64,000 nucleotides of DNA from Pseudopithomyces maydicus. Lineage: Eukaryota; Ascomycota; Dothideomycetes; Pleosporales; Didymosphaeriaceae. Positions 11,133-21,534 of the stretch are shown here, piece after piece. The notes beneath the pieces were generated by a model, which was given only the letters and a program-made list of their open reading frames with translations, ran no database searches and was not told the DNA's origin. Both the position numbers and the translations under genes were made by a program. Each line of letters starts with the position of its first letter. Position 1 is the stretch's first letter. The stretch spans positions 124,001-188,000 of the forward strand of contig JANTUC010000022.1 in the NCBI GenBank assembly GCA_026873275.1, in the 5' to 3' direction.

Positions 11133-11169
11133 AGGTAAGTGACTACTAGCGAATCCCCGCTGTTATATA
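11133..11169 (+). repeat. Short repeat shared with 16626-16662
   Basis: The core ACTAGCGAATCCC and its flanks match 33 of 37 positions of the segment at 16626-16662. All four differences are C/T or G/A transitions. It may be a terminal remnant of a degraded element. Confidence 0.45.
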
Positions 11170-12742
11170 TTTTTTACTTTTGCTCTTTGTCTCCCTATCT
11201 AATAAATACTATACACTTGTTTTATCTCTGATACGATTGCACTTATCATAATAATACTATTATACCCTGCAACGCAATAGACCCGCATCCACTGGATATA
11301 ATACTGCAGGCACCACAGTGGCCGGTCAGCATGGCCCACTTTATCACGTGGTGTGTGATGTAGGACCCACGCATTGTCTACAAGTACTCCTAAAATATAA
11401 TGGACCCTATGATGTTCAATTAAAGTCGTAAGGACACCTGTATAGGTCATGCCGACTCCAGCTAAAGGCAAACCTGACGCAACGAATTCAACAACGAGGC
11501 GTACTAAACTATTGACCAAACAGGAGAGGGTGAAAGTAACTGATGAGGGCGCGGAGATTTTCGGAAGGGGTCAAGCATCTTTGCTTTTGTAAGCCATACC
11601 TTGCTAGACCTTATTTTTTCTGTTGTTCTCTAAATTTCTCCCTAGTTTCTTTCTTCTCTTTTATTCGAATGTATTCGATGGCGGATACCCCTTTGGCAGC
11701 AGTTTGGCATATGGTTGTCGACTACATTTTTCTAAATATCTATTGGTTCGTTCGCTCGTTTTGGTTTAGGTTCTTGACCCTTGAGGGTACGGGCTGTCTA
11801 GATTGGATCCATTGGGGGCTCCAGAAGAAACAATAAGCAAAAAGAGAATGGATTAAGACACAAAGGAGCAGAGAAACAAAAGGATGCGAAGCGAAGGTGC
11901 GAAAGTGGATATATATATGTAGCGAGCATAATCACTTTAAGCCTTATACAGTAAAGTCATTGAAATCCTATCCTGACTTATTTGACCCACACACAACCCT
12001 ATTCTTTCCGCCCTCCACTTTTCTTCCCTTCCTTCCTTCCGCCCCGCTCGCCCATTTATCCGCCGTCCATAGTACTCGTGTGCAAGTACTTGCCAGCGCA
12101 TCAAACGTTATTTAGTCGGTGTGCGTGGTGTGGGTGATTCTATACCTTCATGGGGTCTAGACGTGGCTGGCTTGCGCATAGACACACACACCCACTGGTC
12201 TCGATCCGGTCATACCCGTCTATTTCTCTTATGTTTTATCTCCACGAGTAAAAAACAGAAGAATAAAATGGTTTTAATATTAGGTAAGAGAGACCTGCTT
12301 TCCAATCGTTCCTGGCTAGCGTGATGTGGTGGAGTAGAGTTTAGTGCGGTGTTGTTTAGTGTTGTGGTGGTTTGTGGGTGACACGTGGGTGGGTATAGGT
12401 GAGTGCTTCTTTATTCAGAGGTGCTGGATCTCTGTGGAAAGTTGGGGAGAGTCTCATTTCCGAGAAAGAGGAGCATACGCTTTATAGTATGTAAGATCTC
12501 AGCTACTATATAAAGAGCTACAGGCGAAGGGTACTACAGTCTAGAAAGCTTATAAAGTAAATTATATTAAAAAGGTAGGCGCAAGGAAGCGGACAGAGTG
12601 AAGGAAGTAGTGAAGTCATAAGCAGAGTAGTGTCTCCGGATAGATTTAGAAGAGGCATGATGGTTTTAGGCCATAAGGGTCAACTCTTTCAATTAACACC
12701 ATGATATCGTGTATATACTATCCCGTGCATATACCACAACCT

Positions 12743-15656
12743 TCAGACGATAGTTATGATATACCTCATATCAGGGTGCTCGTGATTCTCGGTTATGTCT
12801 GCAGCAACACCCTCTGCGGTAGCCTGTCCCCTCTCTTTAAACGTGGCCTCCAGCTTTTCGTCGAAGTCCCTGGCCCATAATCTTGTGGGTTCCAACCTGT
12901 TATATAAACACGAGAATGTCCCGATTCTGTTGAATTGTCCCGGCAAACCTTTCGTGCTCTTGAGAATGATACCCGAAAAATCAGCGCATATGGGTAATAA
13001 GTAAATGTTGTCATCTCCTGATAGTTTCTGTTCTTTGTTCCGGTCATTTTCGTACAAGCAGTCACTTTTGCCCTCGTCCTTGGAAGCTGTAGAATGCATA
13101 TTATCGTCGTCATTGTCGTGATTTACCAGAGGGTCTAGATTGACACGAAATGAATCATCGTTATCGTTGGTGAAGACAAACATATCATTGCCGAGTTCAA
13201 TTTTGATTGCATTTGTCCCGGATAGGTATCCTACAAGCATGCCAGAACAGCACATTGTCAATGTTCCACTGCGGACCGCGCCAAACGGGTCGTTGGAGGC
13301 AAAGCTCACTTCAATATTCAGAACCTTGCTGTAATGAATCGTTCCGTCATAGATAAAGCCGTAGCTGACTGCGCTATCGACAGAAGCCCATGACCAGCTA
13401 GGTGCGCGCCACTCACGCGGTCTCTTGCCGCCGCCTAATGAATACCAACACAGTTGTGCTTCCATCACAGATTTCTGCCATATCTAGAGAGAAGGTTCAC
13501 AAGTCAGTAAAAAAGCTCTTATGCGCAGTTGAGCCTTTGAGATGTACTCACCCCTGCAAAGTATCTCCATCCATGCTGCAAACTTACGCGCTTCGCAAGT
13601 CCTGACAGAGCAGGAAGCTTGTCTACAGCATAAGTTAAATTTGCTGCGCTGTAAAGTGTTATTGTACTGGACCATCTAGTGTCTCTTAACTTAGGAATAT
13701 TTATACGAGTGTCACATGGAAAACGGGACCGTATACACTCCGGATAGTTTGGACGGAACATGTTCATGGGACTAGCACGATCCAGCCCAAGAGGTAGACA
13801 CTCGCTCGCCACAAGCTCGCTACATTCCCAAACAACACCCTGGTCACCGAAACGAATTGTTCGAGAGGGAAGCAGCCATTCCTGTAGTGTCCACGCTCGT
13901 GAGGCTAGATGTGACCCTGCTGAGGCCTGATCATAGGCATCACAGAGCTCTAGTTGTGCCAGAAAGCTGCGTCCTCCCACATTAACGGGTTTGCGGAAAC
14001 CATCGATGTAGTGTTCTGGTTTGAGGAAACAGCCTTCATGAGGGTTGGTAGCAGATGAGGCTGCTATATTCATAGCAGAACCACCGTACACATCACACAT
14101 CATAGCCGCTTCTCGTGCCCAATCGTCTTCATCACCTTGAATAATGCACAATGAGTCTCTAGATGAGGATTATAGTTAGCAAGACAGATGAACAAAAAAT
14201 CACAGTCACATCATATTGGCCAGTTACTTACATCCACAGATAATTCAGTTCCAGAGCTTTTGTAATCGCGATAGAATCTCTAAAGGTTTTTGGAAGCTCA
14301 GAAAATGGTATCATATCTAAAAAGGCGTCAAGATTATCACGAACAAGTCTCAAAAAGGGTTTCTGGCCCCAGCAATGACTTAGTGTGCTGTATGCTGGCC
14401 TCGTTTTCCACCCGGCTGTAAGAACTAGTCGAGGGGAATCGCCAGCAACGGATATCAATCTAGTTGGCAAGGGACCGTTATTAGGGACGCTGCAATTTTC
14501 GTGGTTTTCAGAGCACAATCTCATCCAAGATTTTGCTTGCTCCAATACATCCACCTCTTCGGCCTCTTTCTCACCGGCATCGGCTATGATACATCAGCAG
14601 CGGTCGGTAGCGTTTACTACTGCACTTACCCATTTCTTTGATAAATTCTATCTCACACCAATCGTTGTATTTGTAGCCCAGGGAATTGTAAGTGTTCTTT
14701 CCTGGAAAATCGACCCATATCAGTTGTCCTTTACTTGTAAAATGGTCAGCAGAGATTGAAGCTGTTTCTTTCTCATTAATGAATTCGATTCGAATCTCAG
14801 TCTTCCGCATCGACATCCAAACTCCTCGTCGACGCAGATATTGTACAATAAGAGCGCAAAATTTGCATCCCTTTCGCATGGCGGCTTCCATGATCAGCGT
14901 GTGGCAGGCTCGCAAGCTTTTAGTTAATTTCCTATGATTTCTGCCCGTCTCTGATGCTGTATCTTCCTCTGTATAGTCATCAGACTCTTCCTCCGTGCAG
15001 CTATCAGAATCTTCTTCTGTATAATCATCAGAATCCTCCTCTGCATAATCATCATAAACCTCCTCTGCATAATCATCAGAATACTCCTCAATGTCCTCCT
15101 CGATGTCTTCCTCAATGTTCTCCTCAATGACTTCCTTAGTATCTTGCTCAGCATCTTCCTCGGTGTCTTCCTCAATGTCTTCCTCGGTGTAGTCCTCGGT
15201 GTCGTCCTCAGTATATTCCTCAGCATCCGGAAATTGTAATGGCCAGTCATCTAGCAAGTGCTGGCACTCATCGCAAATGCCATTCGTAACACGAATTTGG
15301 TTAGAAAACTCTGCTATACGCTCCTGAATTGCATGCTCCTCAAGCACGTCTGACTCAATCTCTCTTAGAATAGGGTGCGCCTTTCCTTCTTCTAAAAGAT
15401 CGCCCCCACTGACCGTCTTGTATCTTTCATACCACTCTTTCACTTTTCCAAGGTCAAGGTTCTCCGGTATTGGATAATATCTTTGCCTCGTGGACTGTGC
15501 GCTCGCCGTTGAATTTATATTGTTGGCATCGTCGCTTGTATTTCCAGAAGTGTCTCTGCTCTTATGCTCGTTTCCTGACTCGTCTCTCGTCTCATCGTTG
15601 GATTCGAAAATCGGTACGACCCTTGTGGGCTGCGCGCCCTCTGAGTTTTCCGTCAT
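12743..15656 (-). CDS. HET-domain protein with a long acidic repeat
   Basis: Four exons on the minus strand (15656-14630, 14583-14232, 14158-13552, 13483-12743) give 908 residues. The N-terminal third is polar. Residues of about 145-235 are an imperfect repeat of acidic units such as EEDIEEDTEED and DDYTEEDSD. A zinc-like Cys cluster follows (RACHTL...CKFCALI). The HET domain carries its three landmarks: YSTLSHCWG at 407-415, NYLWIDSLCIIQGDEDDW across the second splice, and RAWTLQEWLLP further on. The C-terminal RAPSWSWASVD is the usual post-HET motif. HET proteins trigger cell death on fusion of incompatible hyphae, but most family members have no tested role. Intron 1 is only 46 bp; all joins restore conserved motifs. 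Confidence 0.88.
14955..15225 (-). repeat. In-frame acidic coding repeat inside the HET gene
   Basis: Imperfect 12- to 30-bp units (plus strand TCCTCxxTGTCTTCCTC and ATAATCATCAGAATCCTCCTC) encode alternating EED/EEY and DDYTEEDSD blocks. The repeat stays in frame, consistent with selection on the protein. Such tracts change length readily. Confidence 0.75.
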
Positions 15657-15841
15657 GGATTCCCGGATAAATTTGAGCTTTACTGCCGTCGATGGCGTAG
15701 GCCGTAAGTCCGTAGAGATCTAGGAGTAAAATAATCTGGCAATGCACCCCAGAGTGGAACAATCCGGTAATCTGACCAGGAACACAGACTTGGGCAGTGT
15801 ATGTAACTAAGAGTAAAATAATTCGGCAATGTCGTAGCGCG

Positions 15842-15992
15842 GTTAAGGAGTTAGACAAGACGAGAAAGAATATTGCTCCTCTTCATATAGCACTTCGCAG
15901 GCGCAGCCTTCCGTAGCACGGTGAAAGAGTTAGACAAGACGAGGAAGAATATCACCCCCCTTCCTATAACACTTCGCACGCGCAGCCTTCCG
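15842..15992. repeat. Two imperfect 72-bp tandem copies
   Basis: Copies at 15842-15913 and 15921-15992 share GAGTTAGACAAGACGAG, AAGAATAT, TATA.CACTTCGCA and CGCAGCCTTCCG, with a 79-bp period. A shorter pair (AGTAAAATAAT.xGGCAATG near 15724 and 15811) just upstream suggests a longer decayed array. Confidence 0.7.
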
Positions 15993-16625
15993 ACCCATGC
16001 TTGCGCAACCGCTGGGGGCCGATTGAAAAGGCAATCACCAGGTGTGCCGCAGATGAAACAAATCATCAGTAGCCAGTCGCCTACCACATACCGCATGACC
16101 AAGATCATCTTTTTCAACCCCTTCGCTAGGACTATTGACAGCCGCCGGTCAGTTTTTGCTCTGTTCTACTATAATCTTAGGCGCCGGCAGTAGCCGCCAT
16201 CATTTTAATAAGCAGATGACCAATCGCCGTACACCACAACGAATCCCACACCGATCGAGGCACATAACAAGACCATAGAATAGCGCCTTAACCGCGACAA
16301 AGCAGAGACTCCCGAGGTCCTTATACAAATACGTAAAGAAGGCTGCAAGTTATATAACTCTCCATCAGAAGTGTCAGAGGATGGCAAGGATAGCAGGCGC
16401 GTAGTCGCAGGCAACACTCAACACCGAATTACGTTAAATCCAACAACACCATCACCACTTCGCGCTTCGCGCGCGCGAAATATCCATCATAGAGATATAC
16501 ACATACAGTTCATGATTTCCGATGAACTGATTATAAGTAACAGCGACGATAGGCTGTGTGTTCTTAAGAAGGGAACTGTCTATAAGCTCGTACGTTTGTA
16601 TAGGTTGATAAATAAGATGAAAATG

Positions 16626-16662
16626 AGGTAAGTAATTACTAGCGAATCCCTGCTGTTGTATA
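16626..16662 (+). repeat. Short repeat shared with 11133-11169
   Basis: Partner of the segment at 11133-11169 (33 of 37 positions, only transitions differ). It is followed by a T-rich run in both places. Confidence 0.45.
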
Positions 16663-16994
16663 GTTTTTCCTTTCTTTTTTTGCCTTTTTATTATGCATAA
16701 TGCGATGTTTTTTTATCCTTGATGCGAAGCTCATTACTTCGCTGTTTGGGATACCGGAGAGGGCACCGGGGGATTGTGCTCTATATAGATGGATGGTTTA
16801 GATGGTCTACGTACTGCACATAGATGGATGCATTGCATGGTTGCGTGATTCATTTCATGGATACCGTTAGCAGCTATAGTATTGTACATTGATGTCATGT
16901 ATCGAGTCGACATCCTCTCCGTCCGTTCCATTGCGTCTCTCTCGATACCTCTCGATACCTCTCGTACGACCTCCACCCATCCCTACCCACCAAC

Positions 16995-18638
16995 CTAATC
17001 CACGGTATCCTCCAACGCCAGGCTCTGCGCCTGCGCCTGCACCGGCTCCTTCGCCTGACCCTGCGCCTGCTCCTCCTGCCCAGGCATCTTCTTCGTCTTC
17101 TCAATCTCCTCCATGACCCTCCTCCCCTCCTCCGTCGTCGCATCCACCACGCCCTCCTCCAAACTCAACATGCCGCCCTCCCCCAACCTCCCCACCACCT
17201 CCTCCGCCTCATCCACGCTCATCTTCCCCAGCACCTTATTCACCTCGTCCAGACTCCCACTCTCCAACGCCCGCTGCAACCCGGGCGGGAAAGCCTCAAA
17301 GATCTGCCTCGCCTGGACCTCAAACTCGCGGGCCTCGGGATCCTCGGATTCGGGCTCCTTGGGCGGCACCCGGATGTTGATGGTGGTGCCGGGGTCGACG
17401 GCGTGGAGCTGGATCTGCTCGACGCCTTCCTGGGCTGCGTTTTCCTCGCGCTCTTTCTTGATCTCTGCGGCGCGGGTGCGGATGCGGGCGTAGGTGGAGT
17501 CGACGTCGTCGGTGAAGAGCTTGTTGGCCTGGTGGTCCTTTGTCTGGACGCGCTTGAAGAAGAGGGCGACGCCGTCGCGGCCGCCGAGCTGGCGGCAGTA
17601 CTGGAGGAGGAGGCCTGCGTGGACGCAGGCGCGTGCGTGGCGGGGCTTGCCTTCGAGCTCTGCGTTGAAGGCCTCGACGAGGAGGCCGTCTGTTTCCTTT
17701 TCGGCGAGGAGGCCTGGGTGCGCGGAGAGGAAGGAGAGGCAGGTGGACCAGTTGCCGCGGGGGATGTTTGCGAATTCCTTGGCGAGGGGGAGGCTTCGAC
17801 GTCGTCGCCGTTGTCGTCGTCGAGGGCGGCGCCTTCCTCGACGTCGGCGTCTGCGCCGGAGGACTGGCCTGTGTCGGTGCGCTGGGCGGCGGGCCGGGAG
17901 GGGTTGAGCAGCTCGACGGAGGCGGATTCGGACTTTGCGGGGACGACGGTGGGGGTGGCGTCCTGCTTCTTGACGTTGGAGAAGTTGAAACCGTCGTGGA
18001 TGTCGTCGCTTGTGATGTGGCGCTTGTCCTCTGCCTCGAGCTCTGCCAGCTTGGCGAGGAGCTCCTTCTGGAGGCCGTCGACGCGCGCCTTGTGGTCGGC
18101 GAGGCCGGCGACGAAGGCGTCCAGGCGGTTGCCCTCGATCTTCTTCTCGTCCATCTCCTTCTTCACCGTGTCCACCAGGCTGGCCATCATCTGCGGGTAG
18201 CTGGGCTTGTCCTTGATGTGCTCGTGGACGCCCTCCGGGGTGGCGGGGGCGGTCGTCGCCGCCGTTGCCGCTGATGCCGCCCATGACCTCCATCAGGCTC
18301 TGGAAGACGACCTGGTCGGTGCTGTCGCCGTCCTGGGTCTTGTGGCTCTTGAGGGCGGTGAGCAGCTTGCCGATGCGCTCGGTGAGCCCGTCGTTGATGA
18401 TGCGCTCATACTTGAGCGTCTTGATCTGGTGGCGGCGGCGTTCGCGCTCGGCGTGGATCTGGTTCTGCTTGGCGCGGATGAAGGACTTCTTGTCGACGTT
18501 GGGGTGCACTTCGATGTCGCTATCGTCGGAGAGCTCGAGGGCGTCCTGGGCGGGTGGTTGGTCAGAGGCTGCGCGTTATACTAGAAGAGAGGTAGTAGCG
18601 GGGATAGCGCTCACCCACTTGCTGTAGTTGATGACCAT
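16995..18638 (-). CDS. cdc37: Hsp90 co-chaperone Cdc37 (two compensating one-base shifts)
   Basis: Exon 1 is 18638-18615 (MVINYSKW) and exon 2 runs from 18545 to 16995, over a 69-bp intron. The N-terminus reads WDALELSDDSDIEVHPNVD, the family hallmark with the CK2-type serine site, then KKSFIRAKQ and HQIKTLKYERIINDG. The Hsp90/client regions follow (RHITSDDIHDGFNFSNV; FANIPRGNWSTCLSFL), then the C-terminal domain. Cdc37 loads protein kinases onto Hsp90 in the cytosol. The frame shifts twice: at the G-run 18245-18249 (one base too many) and at the G-run 17786-17790 (one base too few). Between them the other frame is fully Cdc37-like. Net length is conserved (524 residues if both are corrected). 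For this essential gene, homopolymer sequencing errors are the likeliest cause. Confidence 0.9.
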
Positions 18639-19113
18639 GGCGGATGTGTGGCGTGGCCGGCAGCGGAGACGGAGACGGAGTGGTGCTGTGCTGTGCTGTG
18701 CTTGGGAGGGAGCGGAGCCTCAGTGTTTGCGGTGCATGGCGGGGTCGTTGAGCTCCAAGTGGGGGCCGCTTGGGCCCCGCTGCCGTGCGCGAGGGCGGCG
18801 GAACCTTCCAGACGGGTCCAGCGGCGACGGCGACAGCAAATTGTCTCCACACGTAGCAGCGCTTGACTGCATCTACCTGTATCTTGCTACATCTGCCTAC
18901 AAGCGCATGCCTTTCTGTCCGTGAGTCGGTGGGGCGGGTAACTACTTCCTCTGACGCCCTAACCCCAGCTATGCTTCCCGCATCCTGTGGTGCAGTGGGG
19001 GATGCGGGGCCTTTTGAGCCTCACGGGGATGGGGATATAACGACGCCTGCCTCCATCCACCATCCAGATACACCCTGTACCAGAACACGAATCTCACATT
19101 CGCCATATCCACC
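18639..19113. promoter_or_regulatory. Divergent promoter region of cdc37 and the GFA gene
   Basis: These 475 bp separate two genes transcribed away from each other and hold no gene. No specific element is assigned. Confidence 0.5.
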
Positions 19114-19530
19114 ATGAACGGCCGCTGTGCTTGCGGCGCCGTCGCCTTCACCACCCCAACTGCTACACCTCTCAACCTCTACCATTGCCACTGTATCGAC
19201 TGCCGCCGCCAGTCTGCCTCCGCCTTCGGCACTTCCGCAATCTTCCCCTTCTTCAGCGTTGACGACAACCCGAATGTTTCGCACTTCGAGCGTGTGTGCG
19301 ACAGCGGGCGGAAGCAGAAATGTTACTTCTGCAACAAGTGTGGAAGTAGGATCCTGCACGCTCACGTGGTCGAGGACGGAGATCCATCGGTCGTCGCCGT
19401 CAAGGGAGGCCTCCTCGAAGGCCTGGACTGGACAAATGCTAAGCACATTTTCACCCGGACCGCTGTGGTGCCTATCCCCGCCGGAGTCGAGTCTTGGGTT
19501 GCGGAGCCCGACTTTGGGAAGGCCAAGTAG
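19114..19530 (+). CDS. GFA/CENP-V domain zinc protein
   Basis: A single exon encodes 138 residues, essentially one GFA domain. The zinc-binding cysteines are in the expected order: GRCACGAVAF at 3-12, HCHCIDCRRQSASAFG at about 24-40, and CNKCGSR at about 74-80. The domain is named after glutathione-dependent formaldehyde-activating enzyme, but most fungal members have no known substrate, so no reaction is assigned. There is no signal peptide, so a cytosolic location is expected. The start is supported by the usual MxGxCxCG opening, which begins right at the initiator. Confidence 0.88.
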   Translation: MNGRCACGAVAFTTPTATPLNLYHCHCIDCRRQSASAFGTSAIFPFFSVDDNPNVSHFERVCDSGRKQKCYFCNKCGSRILHAHVVEDGDPSVVAVKGGLLEGLDWTNAKHIFTRTAVVPIPAGVESWVAEPDFGKAK

Positions 19531-20465
19531 GAGCCATCGGATTACAACTTCCCATATCTGCGCCTACACGCATCCAGATCGCGCATATGCAGTAATTCTT
19601 TTAGTCTAAAAAATCCACACGAGCAGAGAATGCCTTCACCAAGGACCCTACCGGAACACACTCCCGTCGCCCTTTCGACCGTCGCCCCCAAAATCCCCCA
19701 CGAACTCCACCCATGACGTCCTTGTCGCTGTTCCCAGAAAAGCCCGCAGTCGAGATGCATACTGAGTAATTAATTTTACCCCACCGCTTTCGAAGCGAAG
19801 CCCCATGCCCACGTCAACCCGGAAAGTCGCACCGCAATATATAAGATACACGTGCTGTTGTCCGCCACATCATGCCCACCCATCATATCTCCACCAATGA
19901 AAAAATCGCCGTGCTTGTCAGGTTGCACCATGCACCCCAGATCCAGGAATCAGAAAGCCGTTGCCGTCGGTATTGGGCATACTCGCTTGCGATCCTCACA
20001 CTGCCACAACCACCTACATGACCGTTCGCAGCACATGACCGTGTTGCAAATCCGCCAACCAAACCAACAGCGTATGCTCAGTCTTCGCAGCCCTTCGAAT
20101 CGCCAAGAAGACTCGTCTCCACCTAAGGGATGGATTTGGTGTCCGCGGAACTCGTTCAGGTCCTGGGGCACATTTCGTTTAATCTACACAGCGTGTTTCA
20201 CGATCGACACCACATTGGGTATCGCACGACTTTCGGTATTCGACCCACATGGCGTTCTCCCCGTAACCGCAACACCCACCATGGGCACTTAATCTAAAAG
20301 ACGGCTTTGATTTTTCCAGCTTTTCACACCCCCATCCCGTACTTTGACCTCTCCTTCGATATATAACATCCCACCCCTTCTCTCTACCATGTTCTTCCAC
20401 ACACACCTTCGCCTCGCCTCCCTTCGAAACACACAACAGAAGAAGAAGAAGAAGCAAAAGCAACC
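19531..20465. other. Intergenic region upstream of the LPMO gene
   Basis: No gene is supported. The 3' end is a C/T-rich promoter followed by a purine leader (GAAGAAGAAGAAGAAG near 20440-20455) just before the LPMO start codon. Confidence 0.5.
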
Positions 20466-21333
20466 ATGAAGCTCATCCTCCCAACCCTCAGCATAGCCGC
20501 CCTTGTCGCCGCCCACGGCTACGTCGACAACGCCACCATCGCCAACAAAGTCTACACCTTCTACCAGCCCTACCAAGACCCCTACATCTCGCCCGCGCCG
20601 CAGCGCATCTCGCGGCCCATCCAGGGCAACGGCCCCGTCCAGGACGTCACGCTCACCGACCTCCAGTGCGGCGGGTACACCGAGGGCGGCCAGCCCGGGT
20701 CCGCGCCCGCCGCCCTGCACGCCGAGGCACCCGCTGGCTCCGACGTCTCGCTGCGGTGGACGCTCTGGCCCGAGAGCCACATCGGGCCCGTCATCACGTA
20801 CATGGCGAGGTGTCCCGATGCGGGGTGTAATAACTATATGCCGGGGTCGTCGTAGGTTTTGTTTCTCTGTCGTATTCGTATTCCCTCTTGTGACGACAAC
20901 CACACGCATACATGTAAACATGTCTGTTACGGAAATCTTGAACATGGTAATTTAGTAACTAACACTTTTCCCCCGCAGCGCCGTGTGGTTCAAAGTCAAA
21001 GAAGAGGGCCGCTCCGGCACATCCACCACCTGGGGCGCCACGAAGCTCATGTCTGCGGGCGCCACCGCCACTTACACCGTTCCCTCGTGCCTCAAGCCGG
21101 GGTACTACCTCGTGCGCCATGAGATCATCGCCCTGCACGCTGCGGGTACGTACCCGGGAGCTCAGTTCTACCCCGGGTGCCATCAGTTGAAGGTCACTGG
21201 GTCGGGGTCGGCAACGCCGTCCGGGCTGGTCGCGTTTCCCGGGGCGTACAAGGAGACTGATGCTGGTGTGAGGTATAATGCTTATAATGCGGCGCCGTAT
21301 ACGGTGCCGGGGCCGAAGGTGTTTACTTGTTAG
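20466..21333 (+). CDS. AA9 lytic polysaccharide monooxygenase (GH61)
   Basis: Two exons (20466-20851, 20979-21333) give 246 residues. A signal peptide (residues 1-16, MKLILPTLSIAALVAA) ends just before His17 of HGYVDN, so the mature protein begins with the histidine that forms the copper histidine brace. The second brace histidine is His105 (WPESHIGPVITY). The axial tyrosine and its glutamine partner are in GAQFYPGCHQLKV (Gln191, Tyr193), with the conserved His182 just before. Six cysteines remain in the mature part. There is no linker or cellulose-binding module. AA9 enzymes cleave cellulose or related glucans oxidatively outside the cell. The substrate and C1/C4 specificity cannot be told from sequence. 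The 127-bp intron restores the motif GSSAVWFKV. Confidence 0.93.
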
Positions 21334-21534
21334 AGGGGGTGGGAGGTCAGCGGGGGTGTGGGTGAGGATGGGATTGGAAGGGTGGTTTGGTGAATGTATA
21401 TATGTTTCCTTTTATGAATGGGATGGATTGAGGTGAAACAGAGTAGAGTAAAGTCAAGTCGTGATATTTCGTTTTCGTCTTCTCGTTTGGACGTGCACTC
21501 GCTATATACATACATACATGCACAAAGACACCCA

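Larger units (their letters stand above)
10271..12742. other. Long non-coding region with an AT-rich block
   Basis: No gene is supported. About 10780-11130 is very AT-rich and dominated by TA steps. Just after it, 11133-11169 matches 16626-16662 with only transition differences. The rest is ordinary intergenic sequence. Confidence 0.5.
15657..16994. other. Intergenic region with a tandem duplication
   Basis: No gene is supported. It contains a 72-bp near-duplicate pair (15842-15913 and 15921-15992) and the short repeat at 16626-16662. Confidence 0.5.

Noticed and set aside
17403..18200. 265-residue plus-strand open frame over cdc37
   Set aside because: The minus strand carries clear Cdc37 motifs here; the plus frame is an acidic/Ala-rich shadow.
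20289..20945. 218-residue minus-strand open frame over the LPMO
   Set aside because: It is antisense to a gene with a complete histidine-brace signature and has no motif of its own.
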